In this document: one piece after another, positions 16,716 to 25,879 of the stretch | Position numbering within the stretch: the stretch's first letter is position 1 | Layout of the letters: the number at the start of each line of letters is the position of its first letter | Source of the DNA: CBDAKK01 sp965196605 | GTDB taxonomy: Bacteria; Spirochaetota; Spirochaetia; WTKD01; G963693115 | NCBI GenBank assembly: GCA_965196605.1 | Contig: CBDAKK010000004.1 | Location: forward strand, 235,799 to 299,798 | Direction of reading: 5' to 3' | Length of the DNA: 64,000 nucleotides | The notes under the pieces: model-generated | The model's input: the letters and a program-made list of their open reading frames with translations, nothing else | Databases searched by the model: none | Told to the model about the DNA's origin: nothing | Position numbers and translations under genes: made by a program

Positions 16716-18110
16716 TTACGGCTTAGGATGTATTTGGGTAAGTGTGTTTAAGCTTGTAGTAGTAGTGGCTGTAGCAAGCTGCCCGCTTGTGTTTAAACCC
16801 CAACCCCACACCTTGTTGGTGGTGTCTACCGCTAATATGTGACTTGCCCCCATAGCAATGGCCTTCCATGTCGTGCCGCTACCAATGTGCCTTGGCTTGT
16901 GAGTTCCACCGCCCCACAACCACAAGCTTCCGTCTGCCTTCATTGCCAAGACGTATATAGCCCCTACTACAACATCCGTCCATTTTTGAGCGTCAGCGCT
17001 TGCATTGTCCACGGTTATTTTTTGCGGCTTGTGGGTGTACGATAAGAGCTTGCCTGAAATATCCTTCCCTTTGTCAAAATTACCAGCCTCCTGCGCAAGC
17101 TGCGCTTGGCTGTTATCACCCCAACCCCAAAGCTGTCCTTGGCTGTCTATGACAAAGGTGCTGTTGCCTCCTGCTGCCACTCTCATAACGTTGCACATAA
17201 TTTCAATGGGGGTACTAGATACCATAATGCCATTTGTTCCATGTATTGCATTTTCTCTCGCTAACTGCTCCCTCGCATTGCTACCCACTGCGTAGAGCCT
17301 GCCATCGCTACGAATGCCAAGTGAGTGTTCTGCTCCCGCGGCTATATCCACGATACTTTTTCCTTCGGATACTGGAATGATGTGCGGGGGGGCTACACCA
17401 GAACTAATATTCCCCCACACGGCAGAAGTAGCAAGTTGTTTTTGTGCATTATCTCCCCACGCATAAAGTATGCCTGCATCATCTATAGCCAACACATGAG
17501 CAAGCCCTGCAACTGTTTTTTTTAGCGCTTTACCTTGAAGAATATGATGAGTAATTTTTTGTGGAGTGAAGATCTTGTTAGCAATATTTGGTGAGTCAGA
17601 AGAACCCAAGCCAAGTTGATATTTATCATTTGCTCCCCAGCTCCAAGCACTACCGTCTTGTTTTCACGCAATGGTGTCGTTAGCACCTGCTGTAACACCC
17701 ACCCAAGGACTTGCGTTTGCCGTAGTGTCTAACTTTGCATCAGAATCATATACCTGAACTTTCATAGGGTTCTTATCATTCGTTCTTCCATCAATGAGAG
17801 TTCGACCAAGTTGACCATAGTAGTTATAACCCCAGCTCCACAGCTCTCCATTTTCATCTATCCACAAACTATGCCCTGCCCCTGCAGCTATAATATTGTT
17901 TGCATTATGTGTCATTGCAGTATAAGGCTTACATACATTGCCATCGGGAGCTATAGATTTCTCATCTTTATCATGCTTTCCTATATCACCACCGCCCACG
18001 TTGTTTTCTTGGTTTACGCTATATCGGGATTTACCACCAGATGGTAAGCAAGCAATGTTCACAATACAAAATATTGCCAAACATACAAAAGATATTTTTT
18101 TAATACACAT
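16716..18110 (-). pseudogene. Second RCC1-repeat lipoprotein, interrupted by an in-frame TGA
   Basis: ATG 18110 opens a lipoprotein signal (MCIKKISFVCLAIFCIVNIA, then CLPSGG) followed by RCC1 repeats (LWSWGYNYYGQLG and so on). At 17666-17664 a TGA stops the frame in the phrase GANDTIA-stop-KQDGSAWSWG. The paralogue has TIAWKADGSMWGWG at the same place, so TGG (Trp) became TGA. Reading continues in the same frame to 16716, giving 465 codons in all with intact RCC1 repeats. This is a point nonsense mutation, not a slippage event. Occasional read-through or a downstream start (ATG 17609) could still yield product. Confidence 0.87.
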
Positions 18111-18111
18111 A

Positions 18112-18126
18112 ATACATTATATGTAT
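18112..18126 (-). promoter_or_regulatory. Small palindrome before the second RCC1 gene
   Basis: ATACAT-TAT-ATGTAT lies directly upstream of ATG 18110, with a TATAAT-like sequence inside it. The position is comparable to the palindrome before the other RCC1 gene, though the sequence differs. Confidence 0.4.
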
Positions 18127-18229
18127 AGCACAATTACTTTACGTTCTCGATACAAAAGGTGTTTATTTCGTTAAAATAACAAATAAATAACATATTTGCA
18201 ATGTTTTTGTTATGATGCGTGTGCATATG

Positions 18230-19240
18230 CTACAAGCACAGGTAACGGCATACTTCCGGCAGTAGTGCTACGCCCCCAACGCAAGCTTGTTGGTACTGTG
18301 CATGTTCCATTTCGCCGGGGAGGCGTATGCCATCAACTCCCGGTGCGCAGGGCTGGGCATGTAATTCGCGTATCATGCGTGCGAGTTGCGCCTTAAAGGC
18401 ATCTTTAGGTACGTGTACAGCGGCGTCCATCATCAAAAAAAACGCGCCCAGATTGCGCTTTGTGTTCAGTTTGTCGTACATGGGGGCAAGGTGCGGGCCA
18501 AAGGCGCTGGCGGTAAAAATGGCACTCAAAACTTCCACAACACAAGCGAGCGCGTAGCCCTTGTGCGCAGCTAAGGGCAGCAAGGCTGCCACTTCATTCG
18601 GCTTGTCTGTGGGGTTTCCTTCTGCATCCACCGCCCAGTGAGGAGGAATGCGCTCTCCTTTTTCACGCGCCGCAATTATTTTGCCAAGGGCGCTTTCGCT
18701 GGTTGCCATGTCCACAATAATGGGGTTTGCGTCTTCACTTTGCGGAAAGCCCCACGCAATGGGGTTGGTGCCCAAAAAGGGACTGGTGCCACCAAAGGGT
18801 ACTACGCACTTGTCCGTGTTGAGGGTGGCAAAACCAATGAAGTCCTGCGCGGTTATTTTGCGCATGTAGTACGACAGCGCGCCGCAATGGCTTGTGTTTG
18901 TTACGGAAACCACCGCAATGCCATGCGTCTTTGCTACTTGCACGCCTTCATGCACCGCGCGCAAGGCGGCAACGTGCCCCAGCCCGCCCTCGGCGTCCAC
19001 AAGGCGGCTCCATGCGTAAGCCCCTTGCTTTGCCGTAAAGCTACTGTGCGTGTTTATGCCACCCTCTGCAATGCGGCGCACGTAGTGCTCAAGCCTTATG
19101 GTGCCGTGCGAGGTAATGCCAGAGGCATCAGCATACACCAAGACGTCGGCGACAATGTGCGCGTGTTCTTGAGGCACACCCGCGCTACAAAGCTTTGCGG
19201 CTATAGCCTCTAGTACAAGATTATATGCTACGCGTTTCAT
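18230..19240 (-). CDS. Ldh2/AllD-YiaK family NAD(P)-dependent dehydrogenase
   Basis: This 336-aa protein belongs to the malate/L-lactate/ureidoglycolate dehydrogenase family. Recognisable blocks include HAHIVADVLVYADASGITSH near residue 26, SHCGALSYYMRKI, FGGTSPFLGTNPIAWGFP, VDMATSE and HKGYALACVVEVLS. The catalytic His/Asp regions are present. It is most like ureidoglycolate dehydrogenase (AllD) as I recall it; 2,3-diketo-L-gulonate reductase (YiaK) is the main alternative. It is divergent from a TRAP importer operon 0.75 kb away; in E. coli YiaK is paired with the TRAP importer YiaMNO, so a joint role in sugar-acid use is plausible but unproven. Confidence 0.85.
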   Translation of the reverse strand: MKRVAYNLVLEAIAAKLCSAGVPQEHAHIVADVLVYADASGITSHGTIRLEHYVRRIAEGGINTHSSFTAKQGAYAWSRLVDAEGGLGHVAALRAVHEGVQVAKTHGIAVVSVTNTSHCGALSYYMRKITAQDFIGFATLNTDKCVVPFGGTSPFLGTNPIAWGFPQSEDANPIIVDMATSESALGKIIAAREKGERIPPHWAVDAEGNPTDKPNEVAALLPLAAHKGYALACVVEVLSAIFTASAFGPHLAPMYDKLNTKRNLGAFFLMMDAAVHVPKDAFKAQLARMIRELHAQPCAPGVDGIRLPGEMEHAQYQQACVGGVALLPEVCRYLCL

Positions 19241-19455
19241 GCTTGTTGTCTATGTTGTGGGACATGTCGTACATCATGTATACATACGATTATACTGTAG
19301 CAACACGCGCCGCGGGACTACGCCATATGTAGTGGTGGGGCAAGGCGGATACAGTAGCCCGTGCGCGGTACGCGCAAAAAGTTGTATGCCTACGACACAC
19401 GCTGTTTCTGGCGCATCGCATTCTTGACTTTTCTTCTTTGGTACTCTTCTTTCTT

Positions 19456-19540
19456 TTCTTTTGATGCAAGCTCCATGTTTGCACCGCACAGCGGTGCTTA
19501 TGCAATAGTTTGCACCCCCTCGCTTCGCTTGCGACTTTGG
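19456..19540. repeat. Dispersed hairpin repeat, copy of 5126-5210
   Basis: Carries the same GCACCGC-ACA-GCGGTGC hairpin and flanks, same orientation. Confidence 0.88.
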
Positions 19541-19630
19541 TGCGAGCACTCATACAAACTTACTTCAATACAATTTTCATACTTGCATACAGTATCTATG
19601 TTATTACTGCTTTAGCTCACAGGATGTTTT

Positions 19631-19731
19631 TTGCTATAAGCTCCATCTTTGTGTCGCTTTGTGTCGCGTTGCGACACTTATTTTAATTGTTTCTAGCCGC
19701 TCGCGCTTGTCGCGCTTGCGACTTTTTTTCC
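19631..19731. repeat. Dispersed repeat, copy of 4783-4869
   Basis: Same sequence from GCTATAAGCTCCATC to the T-run, with an internal 10-bp duplication (GTGTCGCTTT). Confidence 0.85.
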
Positions 19732-19885
19732 GTCGCACGCACATGCCATGGATGGTAAAAAAAGAAAAGAAAAAGAACTGCCAACCGAAGTGTGTTTGCA
19801 TAGTGCGCCTACGTCGTGGCAACAAAGGGCGTTCACGCAATACCGCGTCAGCTATGGCACAAAAAGACGCGTATAGCGCAACATC

Positions 19886-19927
19886 GCGTCTTACCCCAAG
19901 GGGGGCGTGGGGGGACACTCCCCCCAC
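19886..19927 (+). promoter_or_regulatory. GC-rich hairpin element upstream of the TRAP operon
   Basis: GCGTCTTACCCC, then GGGGGGCG and the perfect stem GTGGGGGGA-CAC-TCCCCCCAC. It is the third copy of the element seen before the GH13 gene and dnaA and the one with the strongest stem (9 bp, loop of 3). It ends 70 nt before the dctP start. Confidence 0.62.
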
Positions 19928-19997
19928 CACCTTAAGTGTGTACCTGCTGTGTTTGTAGTACAATTGAGCGTATAACTTGTTAATAACAGGAGTACTT

Positions 19998-20981
19998 ATG
20001 AAAAAGTTTATTTTGTATGTGGTTGGCGCTTTGTTGGTTATGGCACTTGCTTCGTGTAACAAAAAAGAGCAAGAGAACACGGTGTGGAAGTTTGGGCACT
20101 TAAGCAATGAGCAGCACCTGTGGCACAAGGCGGCTGAGAAGTTTGCGGCGCTTGTGGAGGAAAAAACAGAGGGCTCTTTGACCATTGAACTCTTTCCTAA
20201 CGAGCAGCTTGGCTCTGAAATTGAGACCATCAACGACATTAAAACGGGCACTGCTGACATGACTATTACGGGGGAGTCGCTTTCAAACTGGGCGCCCAAA
20301 GCTGCCGTGCTGGGGCTGCCCTATGTTATAAAAAGCCGAGAGCACTTAAACGCAGTGCTCAGCGGAAGCATTGGTGAAGAAATAACGCGCGAAATTAGCC
20401 AGAAAGTTGGTCTCAAGGTGCTCTACCATCACAAGCGAGCGCCGAGAAACCTAACCAGCAACAAGCCGGTGCAAAGTCCTAAGGACGTCAAGGGCTTAAA
20501 AATGCGCGTGCCGAGCGTGCCCGCTTTTATGAATGCATGGAGCGCGGTTGGGGCAAACCCGCAGGTCATGGCGTTTAGTGAGGTTTTCACCGCCTTACAA
20601 CAAAACGTCATTGAGGCACAGGAAAACCCCTATGATCTTATTGTAAGCGCTTCCTTTTTTGAGGTGCAAAAGTACGTAAACGAAACCGAGCACGTTTTTG
20701 GTTGGATTTATGTTGTAGTAGGGGAGGCGCAATTTGAAAAGCTTAACGAAGAGCAGCAGCGCGCGGTTTTAGAAGCAGCGACAGAAGTTGAAGCTTGGGC
20801 AGATGACAAGCTTGCGTCAGAGACAGAAAACGCCAAACAGGTTTTGCTTGAGAAGGGCATGGTTATTGTAAGCGAGGTTGACAAAAACGCCTTTGCAGAG
20901 CAGATGATACCTGCGGTTACGGAAAACCTAGAGCATGATGTCGCTGAGGTAGTTACAAAGATTGTAGCGCTAGATGATTAA
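19998..20981 (+). CDS. dctP: TRAP transporter substrate-binding lipoprotein (DctP)
   Basis: This 327-aa binding protein has a lipoprotein signal (MKKFILYVVGALLVMALAS, Cys next). The DctP fold is recognisable by NEQLGSEIETINDIKTGTADM, GLKMRVPSVPAFMNAWSAVG and EVFTALQQNVIEAQENP. The Arg in KMRVP is the conserved site that pairs with a substrate carboxylate, so an organic or sugar acid is the likely ligand. AGGAG five bases before ATG 19998 fixes the start; the upstream in-frame ATG at 19977 is less likely. First gene of a dctPQM operon. Confidence 0.93.
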   Translation: MKKFILYVVGALLVMALASCNKKEQENTVWKFGHLSNEQHLWHKAAEKFAALVEEKTEGSLTIELFPNEQLGSEIETINDIKTGTADMTITGESLSNWAPKAAVLGLPYVIKSREHLNAVLSGSIGEEITREISQKVGLKVLYHHKRAPRNLTSNKPVQSPKDVKGLKMRVPSVPAFMNAWSAVGANPQVMAFSEVFTALQQNVIEAQENPYDLIVSASFFEVQKYVNETEHVFGWIYVVVGEAQFEKLNEEQQRAVLEAATEVEAWADDKLASETENAKQVLLEKGMVIVSEVDKNAFAEQMIPAVTENLEHDVAEVVTKIVALDD

Positions 20982-20990
20982 AAAAAGGCC

Positions 20991-21467
20991 ATGATGCGCA
21001 AGAAGCACGATGCGCTAGAGGCATTGCTACTCGGGTTAACGCTTGTGTTTTTTACAAGCTTGTTCTTGGTGGTAGTTCTGCAAATACTCACGCGTTTTAG
21101 TTCCCGGGTTTCATTTGTGTGGACGGAGGAGTTTGCGCGCTTGCTCTTTGTGGCAAGCATTGCTGCTTCCGCGCCCCTTGCATATAAACACGGGGAGTTC
21201 ATAGCCGTGGATTTTTTGCTTGAAAAATTGCGCACAAAACACAAAAGGCTGGTACTTACCTGTATGCGCGCAAGCCTTCTTGCAATGTTTGTGATAATAT
21301 TCATCTACGGCATAGGCTTTGCCAAGCTCGGTCTCACTCAAACCTCTCCTACGCTCGGCATTCCCATGGCGCTGCCATACAGCAGCATTGCCTTTTCGTC
21401 CTTTTTTTTCATATACTACCTCACGCGTGAGTTGATACAAGATGCATATAGGAGGCGTGGCCTGTAA
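20991..21467 (+). CDS. dctQ: TRAP transporter small membrane subunit (DctQ)
   Basis: This 158-aa protein has four predicted membrane helices (about residues 12-35, 48-65, 85-108 and 123-143). It carries the DctQ phrases RVSFVWTEEFARLLFVASIA and HGEFIAVDFLLEKL. It forms the membrane domain with DctM. Its stop codon overlaps the dctM start (TAATG), indicating translational coupling. Nine bases separate it from dctP. Confidence 0.92.
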   Translation: MMRKKHDALEALLLGLTLVFFTSLFLVVVLQILTRFSSRVSFVWTEEFARLLFVASIAASAPLAYKHGEFIAVDFLLEKLRTKHKRLVLTCMRASLLAMFVIIFIYGIGFAKLGLTQTSPTLGIPMALPYSSIAFSSFFFIYYLTRELIQDAYRRRGL

Positions 21468-22744
21468 TGGGAATTATCGTTTTATTTGCAAGCTTCTTTA
21501 TAGCGCTTGCCATCGGCATACCCGTTGCTTTTAGCATAGGGCTTTCGTCCACGCTGTACTTGCTCATCATGGACATACCCTTAAGCGCCATAGCGCAAAA
21601 AATGTATGCGGGCATGGACTCCTTCGCGCTCCTGTGCATTCCCGGCTTCATACTCGCGGGCAACATTATGAACACGGGGGGTGTCACAAAGCGCATTGTC
21701 GCCTTTTCCAATGCGCTTATTGGGCATATCACGGGCGGCTTGAGTTTAGCAAACATAGTCTCTTCCATGATATTTGCGGGCATTACGGGCACTGCCATAG
21801 CCGACACAACAAGCATTGGGAGCGTCATGATCCCCGCCATGAAAAAGCAAGGCTACGACAGCGCCTTTGCCGTTGGGGTTACGGCATCTAGTTCTACCAT
21901 AGGTCCCATCATTCCCCCAAGCTTGCCCATGATCATTGTCGGCACGCTTACGGGTTTGTCCATCACAAAGTTGTTTTTAGGCGGCGCTGTACCGGGACTC
22001 TTGCTGGGCTTGTTTCTCATAGTCGTAGCCTACGGCATATCTCGTAAAAATCAGTACCCAAGGGCAGCAAAAAAAAGCGCGGCATACGTACTGCGTTGCT
22101 TTATAAATTCCTTTTGGGCGCTCATGATGACAGTCATTATTCTCTTAGGCATTTTAGGTGGGTTTTTCACCCCAACGGAAGCCTCCATTGTTGCCGCGTG
22201 CTACGCCTTGTTTGTAGGGCTGGTTATTTACAAAGAACTTTCTTTACGCGCCATACCCAGCATTGTAATTACCAGCATGAAGACCACCGCGGCAATATTG
22301 TTTCTGGTTGCCTTTGCGCGTGTGTTTGCGTGGATACTCGCGCGTGAGCAAATTCCACAGCACATTGCGCAACTGCTCCTGTCGCTTTCTTCCAACAAAT
22401 ACGTCATACTCCTGCTTATGAACCTGCTACTTTTATTTGTGGGCATGTTTATGGAAACCATTGCCGCGCTTGTAATACTGTTTCCCGTCTTGTTGCCCGT
22501 AGCAGTAAGCGTGGGAATGTCACCCATTCATTTTGGCGTCATGGCGGTGCTCAACTTGATGATTGGGCTCACAACGCCCCCCATAGGCGTGTGCCTGCTG
22601 GTCGGGGCAAACATAGGAAAAATTTCTGCCTACGCAGCATTTCGTGGAATACTGCCGTTTATTTGTGCAAGCCTTGTGGTTTTGCTGCTGGTCGCCCTGT
22701 TTCCTCAGCTCACCTTGTTTTTACCAAGCCTCTACTCAAAGTAG
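21467..22744 (+). CDS. dctM: TRAP transporter large membrane subunit (DctM)
   Basis: This 425-aa polytopic permease of normal DctM length has FALLCIPGFILAGNIMNTGG, GTAIADTTSIGSVMIP, ASSSTIGPIIPPSLPMIIVG and NLMIGLTTPPIGVCLLVGAN, the signature loops of the Na+-dependent large subunit. About eleven to twelve helices are visible. With DctP and DctQ it would import an acid substrate using the sodium gradient. No enzyme gene follows; the next genes are convergent. Confidence 0.94.
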   Translation: MGIIVLFASFFIALAIGIPVAFSIGLSSTLYLLIMDIPLSAIAQKMYAGMDSFALLCIPGFILAGNIMNTGGVTKRIVAFSNALIGHITGGLSLANIVSSMIFAGITGTAIADTTSIGSVMIPAMKKQGYDSAFAVGVTASSSTIGPIIPPSLPMIIVGTLTGLSITKLFLGGAVPGLLLGLFLIVVAYGISRKNQYPRAAKKSAAYVLRCFINSFWALMMTVIILLGILGGFFTPTEASIVAACYALFVGLVIYKELSLRAIPSIVITSMKTTAAILFLVAFARVFAWILAREQIPQHIAQLLLSLSSNKYVILLLMNLLLLFVGMFMETIAALVILFPVLLPVAVSVGMSPIHFGVMAVLNLMIGLTTPPIGVCLLVGANIGKISAYAAFRGILPFICASLVVLLLVALFPQLTLFLPSLYSK

Positions 22745-22843
22745 CGGCACGCCTCTGTGTGCGGCTCCTTCAATACGTACGTGGCTTTTGTGTTAGTTGT
22801 ACATGGGCTTGCCACAAGCAACGCGCTAGGGGTGCGGGCGCAG

Positions 22844-23620
22844 CTACAACACGTGGGAGAGAAACTCTTGCGTCCTTGCGTGTTGTGGGCTGTTAAAAAT
22901 TTCTTTTGGAGGGGCAGCTTCAATAATAAGCCCCTTATCCATAAAGCACACCTTGTCTGCTACGTTTTTGGCAAAGCCCATTTCGTGAGTTACAATCAGC
23001 ATGGTCATGCCCTCATCAGCAAGTGACTGCATGACGGCAAGTACTTCCTTAATCATTTCGGGGTCCAAGGCAGAGGTGGGTTCATCAAAAAGCATGAGCT
23101 TGGGGTTCATGGCAAGCGAGCGCGCAATGGCAACGCGCTGCTTTTGCCCGCCCGAAAGCTCCGCAGGAAAGGCCTCTTCTTTATCAGAAAGCCCAACTTT
23201 TTTAAGAAGCGAGCGCGCCGTAAGTTCAGCCTCTGCGCGCGCTATGTTTTTAACCTTTTCGGGCGCAAGGCAAATGTTTTCAAGTACGTTTAAATGCGAG
23301 AACAAGGCAAAGTCTTGAAAGACCATTCCAATGTGTTCACGCGCATTGTGCAAAACTCTTGCGTCAATTATTTCTTCTCCACAAAAAAACACAGCGCCCG
23401 AGGTGGGCTTTTCCAAAAAATTGACGCAACGCAAAAGCGTGCTTTTGCCGCTGCCCGAGGGGCCTATAATACACACTACATCACCCTTGTGCACAGAGAG
23501 GCTCACTCCATCAACTGCGCGCACATGCTGGCCGTGAATGTGAAAGGACTTGACAATGTCAACGAGGCTTACAATTTCTTGTTTGCTTTTTATAGCCATA
23601 CTACGTTTTGATCTACTCAT
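22844..23620 (-). CDS. Amino-acid ABC transporter ATP-binding protein (GlnQ/HisP type)
   Basis: This 258-aa ATPase has Walker A GPSGSGKST, Q-loop MVFQDFALFSHL, signature LSGGQKQRVAIAR, Walker B LMLFDEPTSALDP and switch His IVTHEM, so all catalytic parts are present. Its ATG overlaps the permease stop (ATGA), supporting the long start and translational coupling. It energises polar-amino-acid import with the permease upstream. The matching binding protein is not adjacent; a candidate lies at 32980-33732. Confidence 0.93.
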   Translation of the reverse strand: MSRSKRSMAIKSKQEIVSLVDIVKSFHIHGQHVRAVDGVSLSVHKGDVVCIIGPSGSGKSTLLRCVNFLEKPTSGAVFFCGEEIIDARVLHNAREHIGMVFQDFALFSHLNVLENICLAPEKVKNIARAEAELTARSLLKKVGLSDKEEAFPAELSGGQKQRVAIARSLAMNPKLMLFDEPTSALDPEMIKEVLAVMQSLADEGMTMLIVTHEMGFAKNVADKVCFMDKGLIIEAAPPKEIFNSPQHARTQEFLSHVL

Positions 23621-24372
23621 GTTGTTTTGCCCTTTGTGCGGCGCGAAGGATGAAAGCGCTTTTCAATGTGAAAGACTGCCTTGGAAAAAAACAAGGTAAG
23701 AATCAAGTACACAAGCGCGCATACGGTGAAGGCTTCAAAGTAATCAAAGGTGCGCGAGGCGTATTGACGCGTCCTTTGCATAATGTCCGCAACCGCTATT
23801 ATTGAGATAAGCGAAGAGTCCTTTAAAAGCATAATAAATTCATTGCCAAAGGGCGGCAAAATAATTTTAAAGGCTTGAGGAATAATCACATAGCGGAAAG
23901 ACTGAAAGCGACTCATGCCAAGCGACGAGGCCGCTTCTACTTGGCTTTTGGGAATGGACAAGAGTCCCGCGCGCACAATTTCTGCCATGTAAGCCCCGTA
24001 GCAAAAACTCATTGCACCAATGGCGGCAACCAAGCGTGGCAGGGGTAAAACCTTCCCCAACACAAAGTAGACGTAAAACAACTGAACCAGCAATGGAACG
24101 CCGCGAAATACTTCTACATAAATAGAAAGCACTCTATTGAGCGTGGGGTTTATGGTTCTCCCCACACCAACAGCAATGCTTATACACGAAGCAATCAAAA
24201 TAGATGAAAGCGTTACCAACAGGGTATTGTAAATACCATCCGGAATGAAGGCGTATATCGTAAGAAAGGTTTTAGGGTTTATTATGGGCAGAACAACAAG
24301 CGCAGCAAGCGCTCCAAAAAATGAAACGCGCCACGCAAATGTGTCAACCGTAGGCTTATTCATTGCATCCAT
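23617..24372 (-). CDS. Amino-acid ABC transporter permease (HisM/GlnP type)
   Basis: This 251-aa inner-membrane permease has the polar amino-acid family pattern. The N-terminal helix is followed by PDGIYNTLLVTLSSIL, EVFRGVPLLVQLFYVYF and the EAA loop EAASSLGMSRFQSFRYVIIP (about residues 152-171). About five membrane helices are present. It is coupled by a 4-nt overlap to the ATPase. A single permease suggests a homodimeric transporter. Confidence 0.92.
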   Translation of the reverse strand: MDAMNKPTVDTFAWRVSFFGALAALVVLPIINPKTFLTIYAFIPDGIYNTLLVTLSSILIASCISIAVGVGRTINPTLNRVLSIYVEVFRGVPLLVQLFYVYFVLGKVLPLPRLVAAIGAMSFCYGAYMAEIVRAGLLSIPKSQVEAASSLGMSRFQSFRYVIIPQAFKIILPPFGNEFIMLLKDSSLISIIAVADIMQRTRQYASRTFDYFEAFTVCALVYLILTLFFSKAVFHIEKRFHPSRRTKGKTT

Positions 24373-24803
24373 TGTTACTTATCATGTGCATGCGCGGTGT
24401 TTATAGTAAAAAATTGCATGTAATTACTATAGTAGTATAAGTACTTCTTGCTGCCAACGTATGCGGTGTCTTTTGCTTAAACATAGAGCCACTGCTACAC
24501 AGCGAAAACTGCGCCCAAAGCGGACACGCGCAATGGACGCTCACAAACTACACCGCGTACGTAGCTTGACATGCATGGCGGTGATAAACATGCAGAGCCC
24601 TTTATCGCAAGACACCGCGAACAACGTCAAGCAGGGTTATTAAACAGCATTGCCGTTAACCCTGCTTACAGCCCTTCAAGCATGAAGTGTGATTTTAACC
24701 TTAACACTTCTTAGATTGGTTTTCTACAACGCTGTATTCAACCCCATGGTTTTAAAAAACAACCGTAAAAGAACGTGAAAATCACGCCCTTTTACAACTC
24801 TTT
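24373..24803. other. Intergenic region with a long hairpin
   Basis: No gene is recognised. At 24629-24667 AAGCAGGGTTA and TAACCCTGCTT form a perfect 11-bp stem around a 17-nt loop. No T-run follows, so it may be a structured end of the giant lipoprotein transcript or a protein site. An AT-rich palindrome (ACTATAGT) lies near 24427 in the likely permease promoter. Confidence 0.5.
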
Positions 24804-25879
24804 TTAGCAGATCTGCCCGCCCGTCGTCTTCTTCCCACAATAATCATAATTTTTAGGTTTCTTACGTGGTATAAAGCGAATCGTAAGTGGGGAAGACCAG
24901 TCTGATGGTAGCGCATAAGATGTTCCCTTTTTTCTCACCCTCACTTCAGCAGTTGCAGAAAAATAATCTCTCCCAGAGCCTGAAGAATAATTATTATTAT
25001 TATTATCATCAAACACCTCGATTATGAGCAGATTAGGCATCAGCGATGAAAACACCTTTCTAAGATGCTTCGTGAACACGCTCCGCCCGAATCTCTTAAA
25101 CTCATATTCATATCCATCGCTTTCTTTTTTGCCACTTATGTCTAATGCCACAGCACTCTCTTGGGTTGATACTGATGAATCATACCTTGTCTTGCCCTTA
25201 TTATCCATAAAGGCTGGCCTAGCTGGAGTCTTTTGCTTATATTTTTGAATAGTAAGTTTAAACCGTATGTTTTTAGACTCATATTTTGCATGCACCAACA
25301 CACCAGACATAATGCTAGATCCCACTGACCCTATACATACTTCTATATTATAATTATTTGGTTTTTTGATGACATTTGTATTACTAGAATCCATTATAAG
25401 TAGCCATGTGTCTTTGGGTGCGTTTTTAACAACGTTTTTTATTAGATTGTTGGAAGAAGATAAATTAATGCCACTAGGGTAACTATAAAAATTTTGAGGA
25501 CTCGATGACTCACATAGTTGCTGGTTAAATGTGTAATCGAATACCTTGACAGCAGACATAGTTCCGCGCTCAACAGTATATTCAACCCTAACTTTTTTAT
25601 TCTCATAATTAGGGGCAGCAAGTTCAAATTCTATAGTACTCTTACCTAAATCTCCAGTTTCCTGCAGAGAAAAAACACCATTGTTTTCAATTTTTCTTAC
25701 AGACTTCCCACTAATAGAAATGCCTACAATGTCTGTTATTGGTGATACTGGACGGTTGAGAAGTATATTAGCATCCATTTCTTGTTGACCAGGTTCACCG
25801 TCAATAAAATCCTTGAGTATTTCTTTTTCATCATACTTTTTCAAATTTCCTGTATATTTGACTACTTTGTTTTTTCCTG

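Larger units (their letters stand above)
19241..19885. other. Intergenic repeat mosaic between dehydrogenase and TRAP operon
   Basis: No gene is seen. It contains the second copies of two dispersed repeats described near 4.8 and 5.1 kb, plus oligo-A/T tracts. Order and orientation differ from the first locus, so these are independent mosaic assemblies and not one large duplication. Confidence 0.7.
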
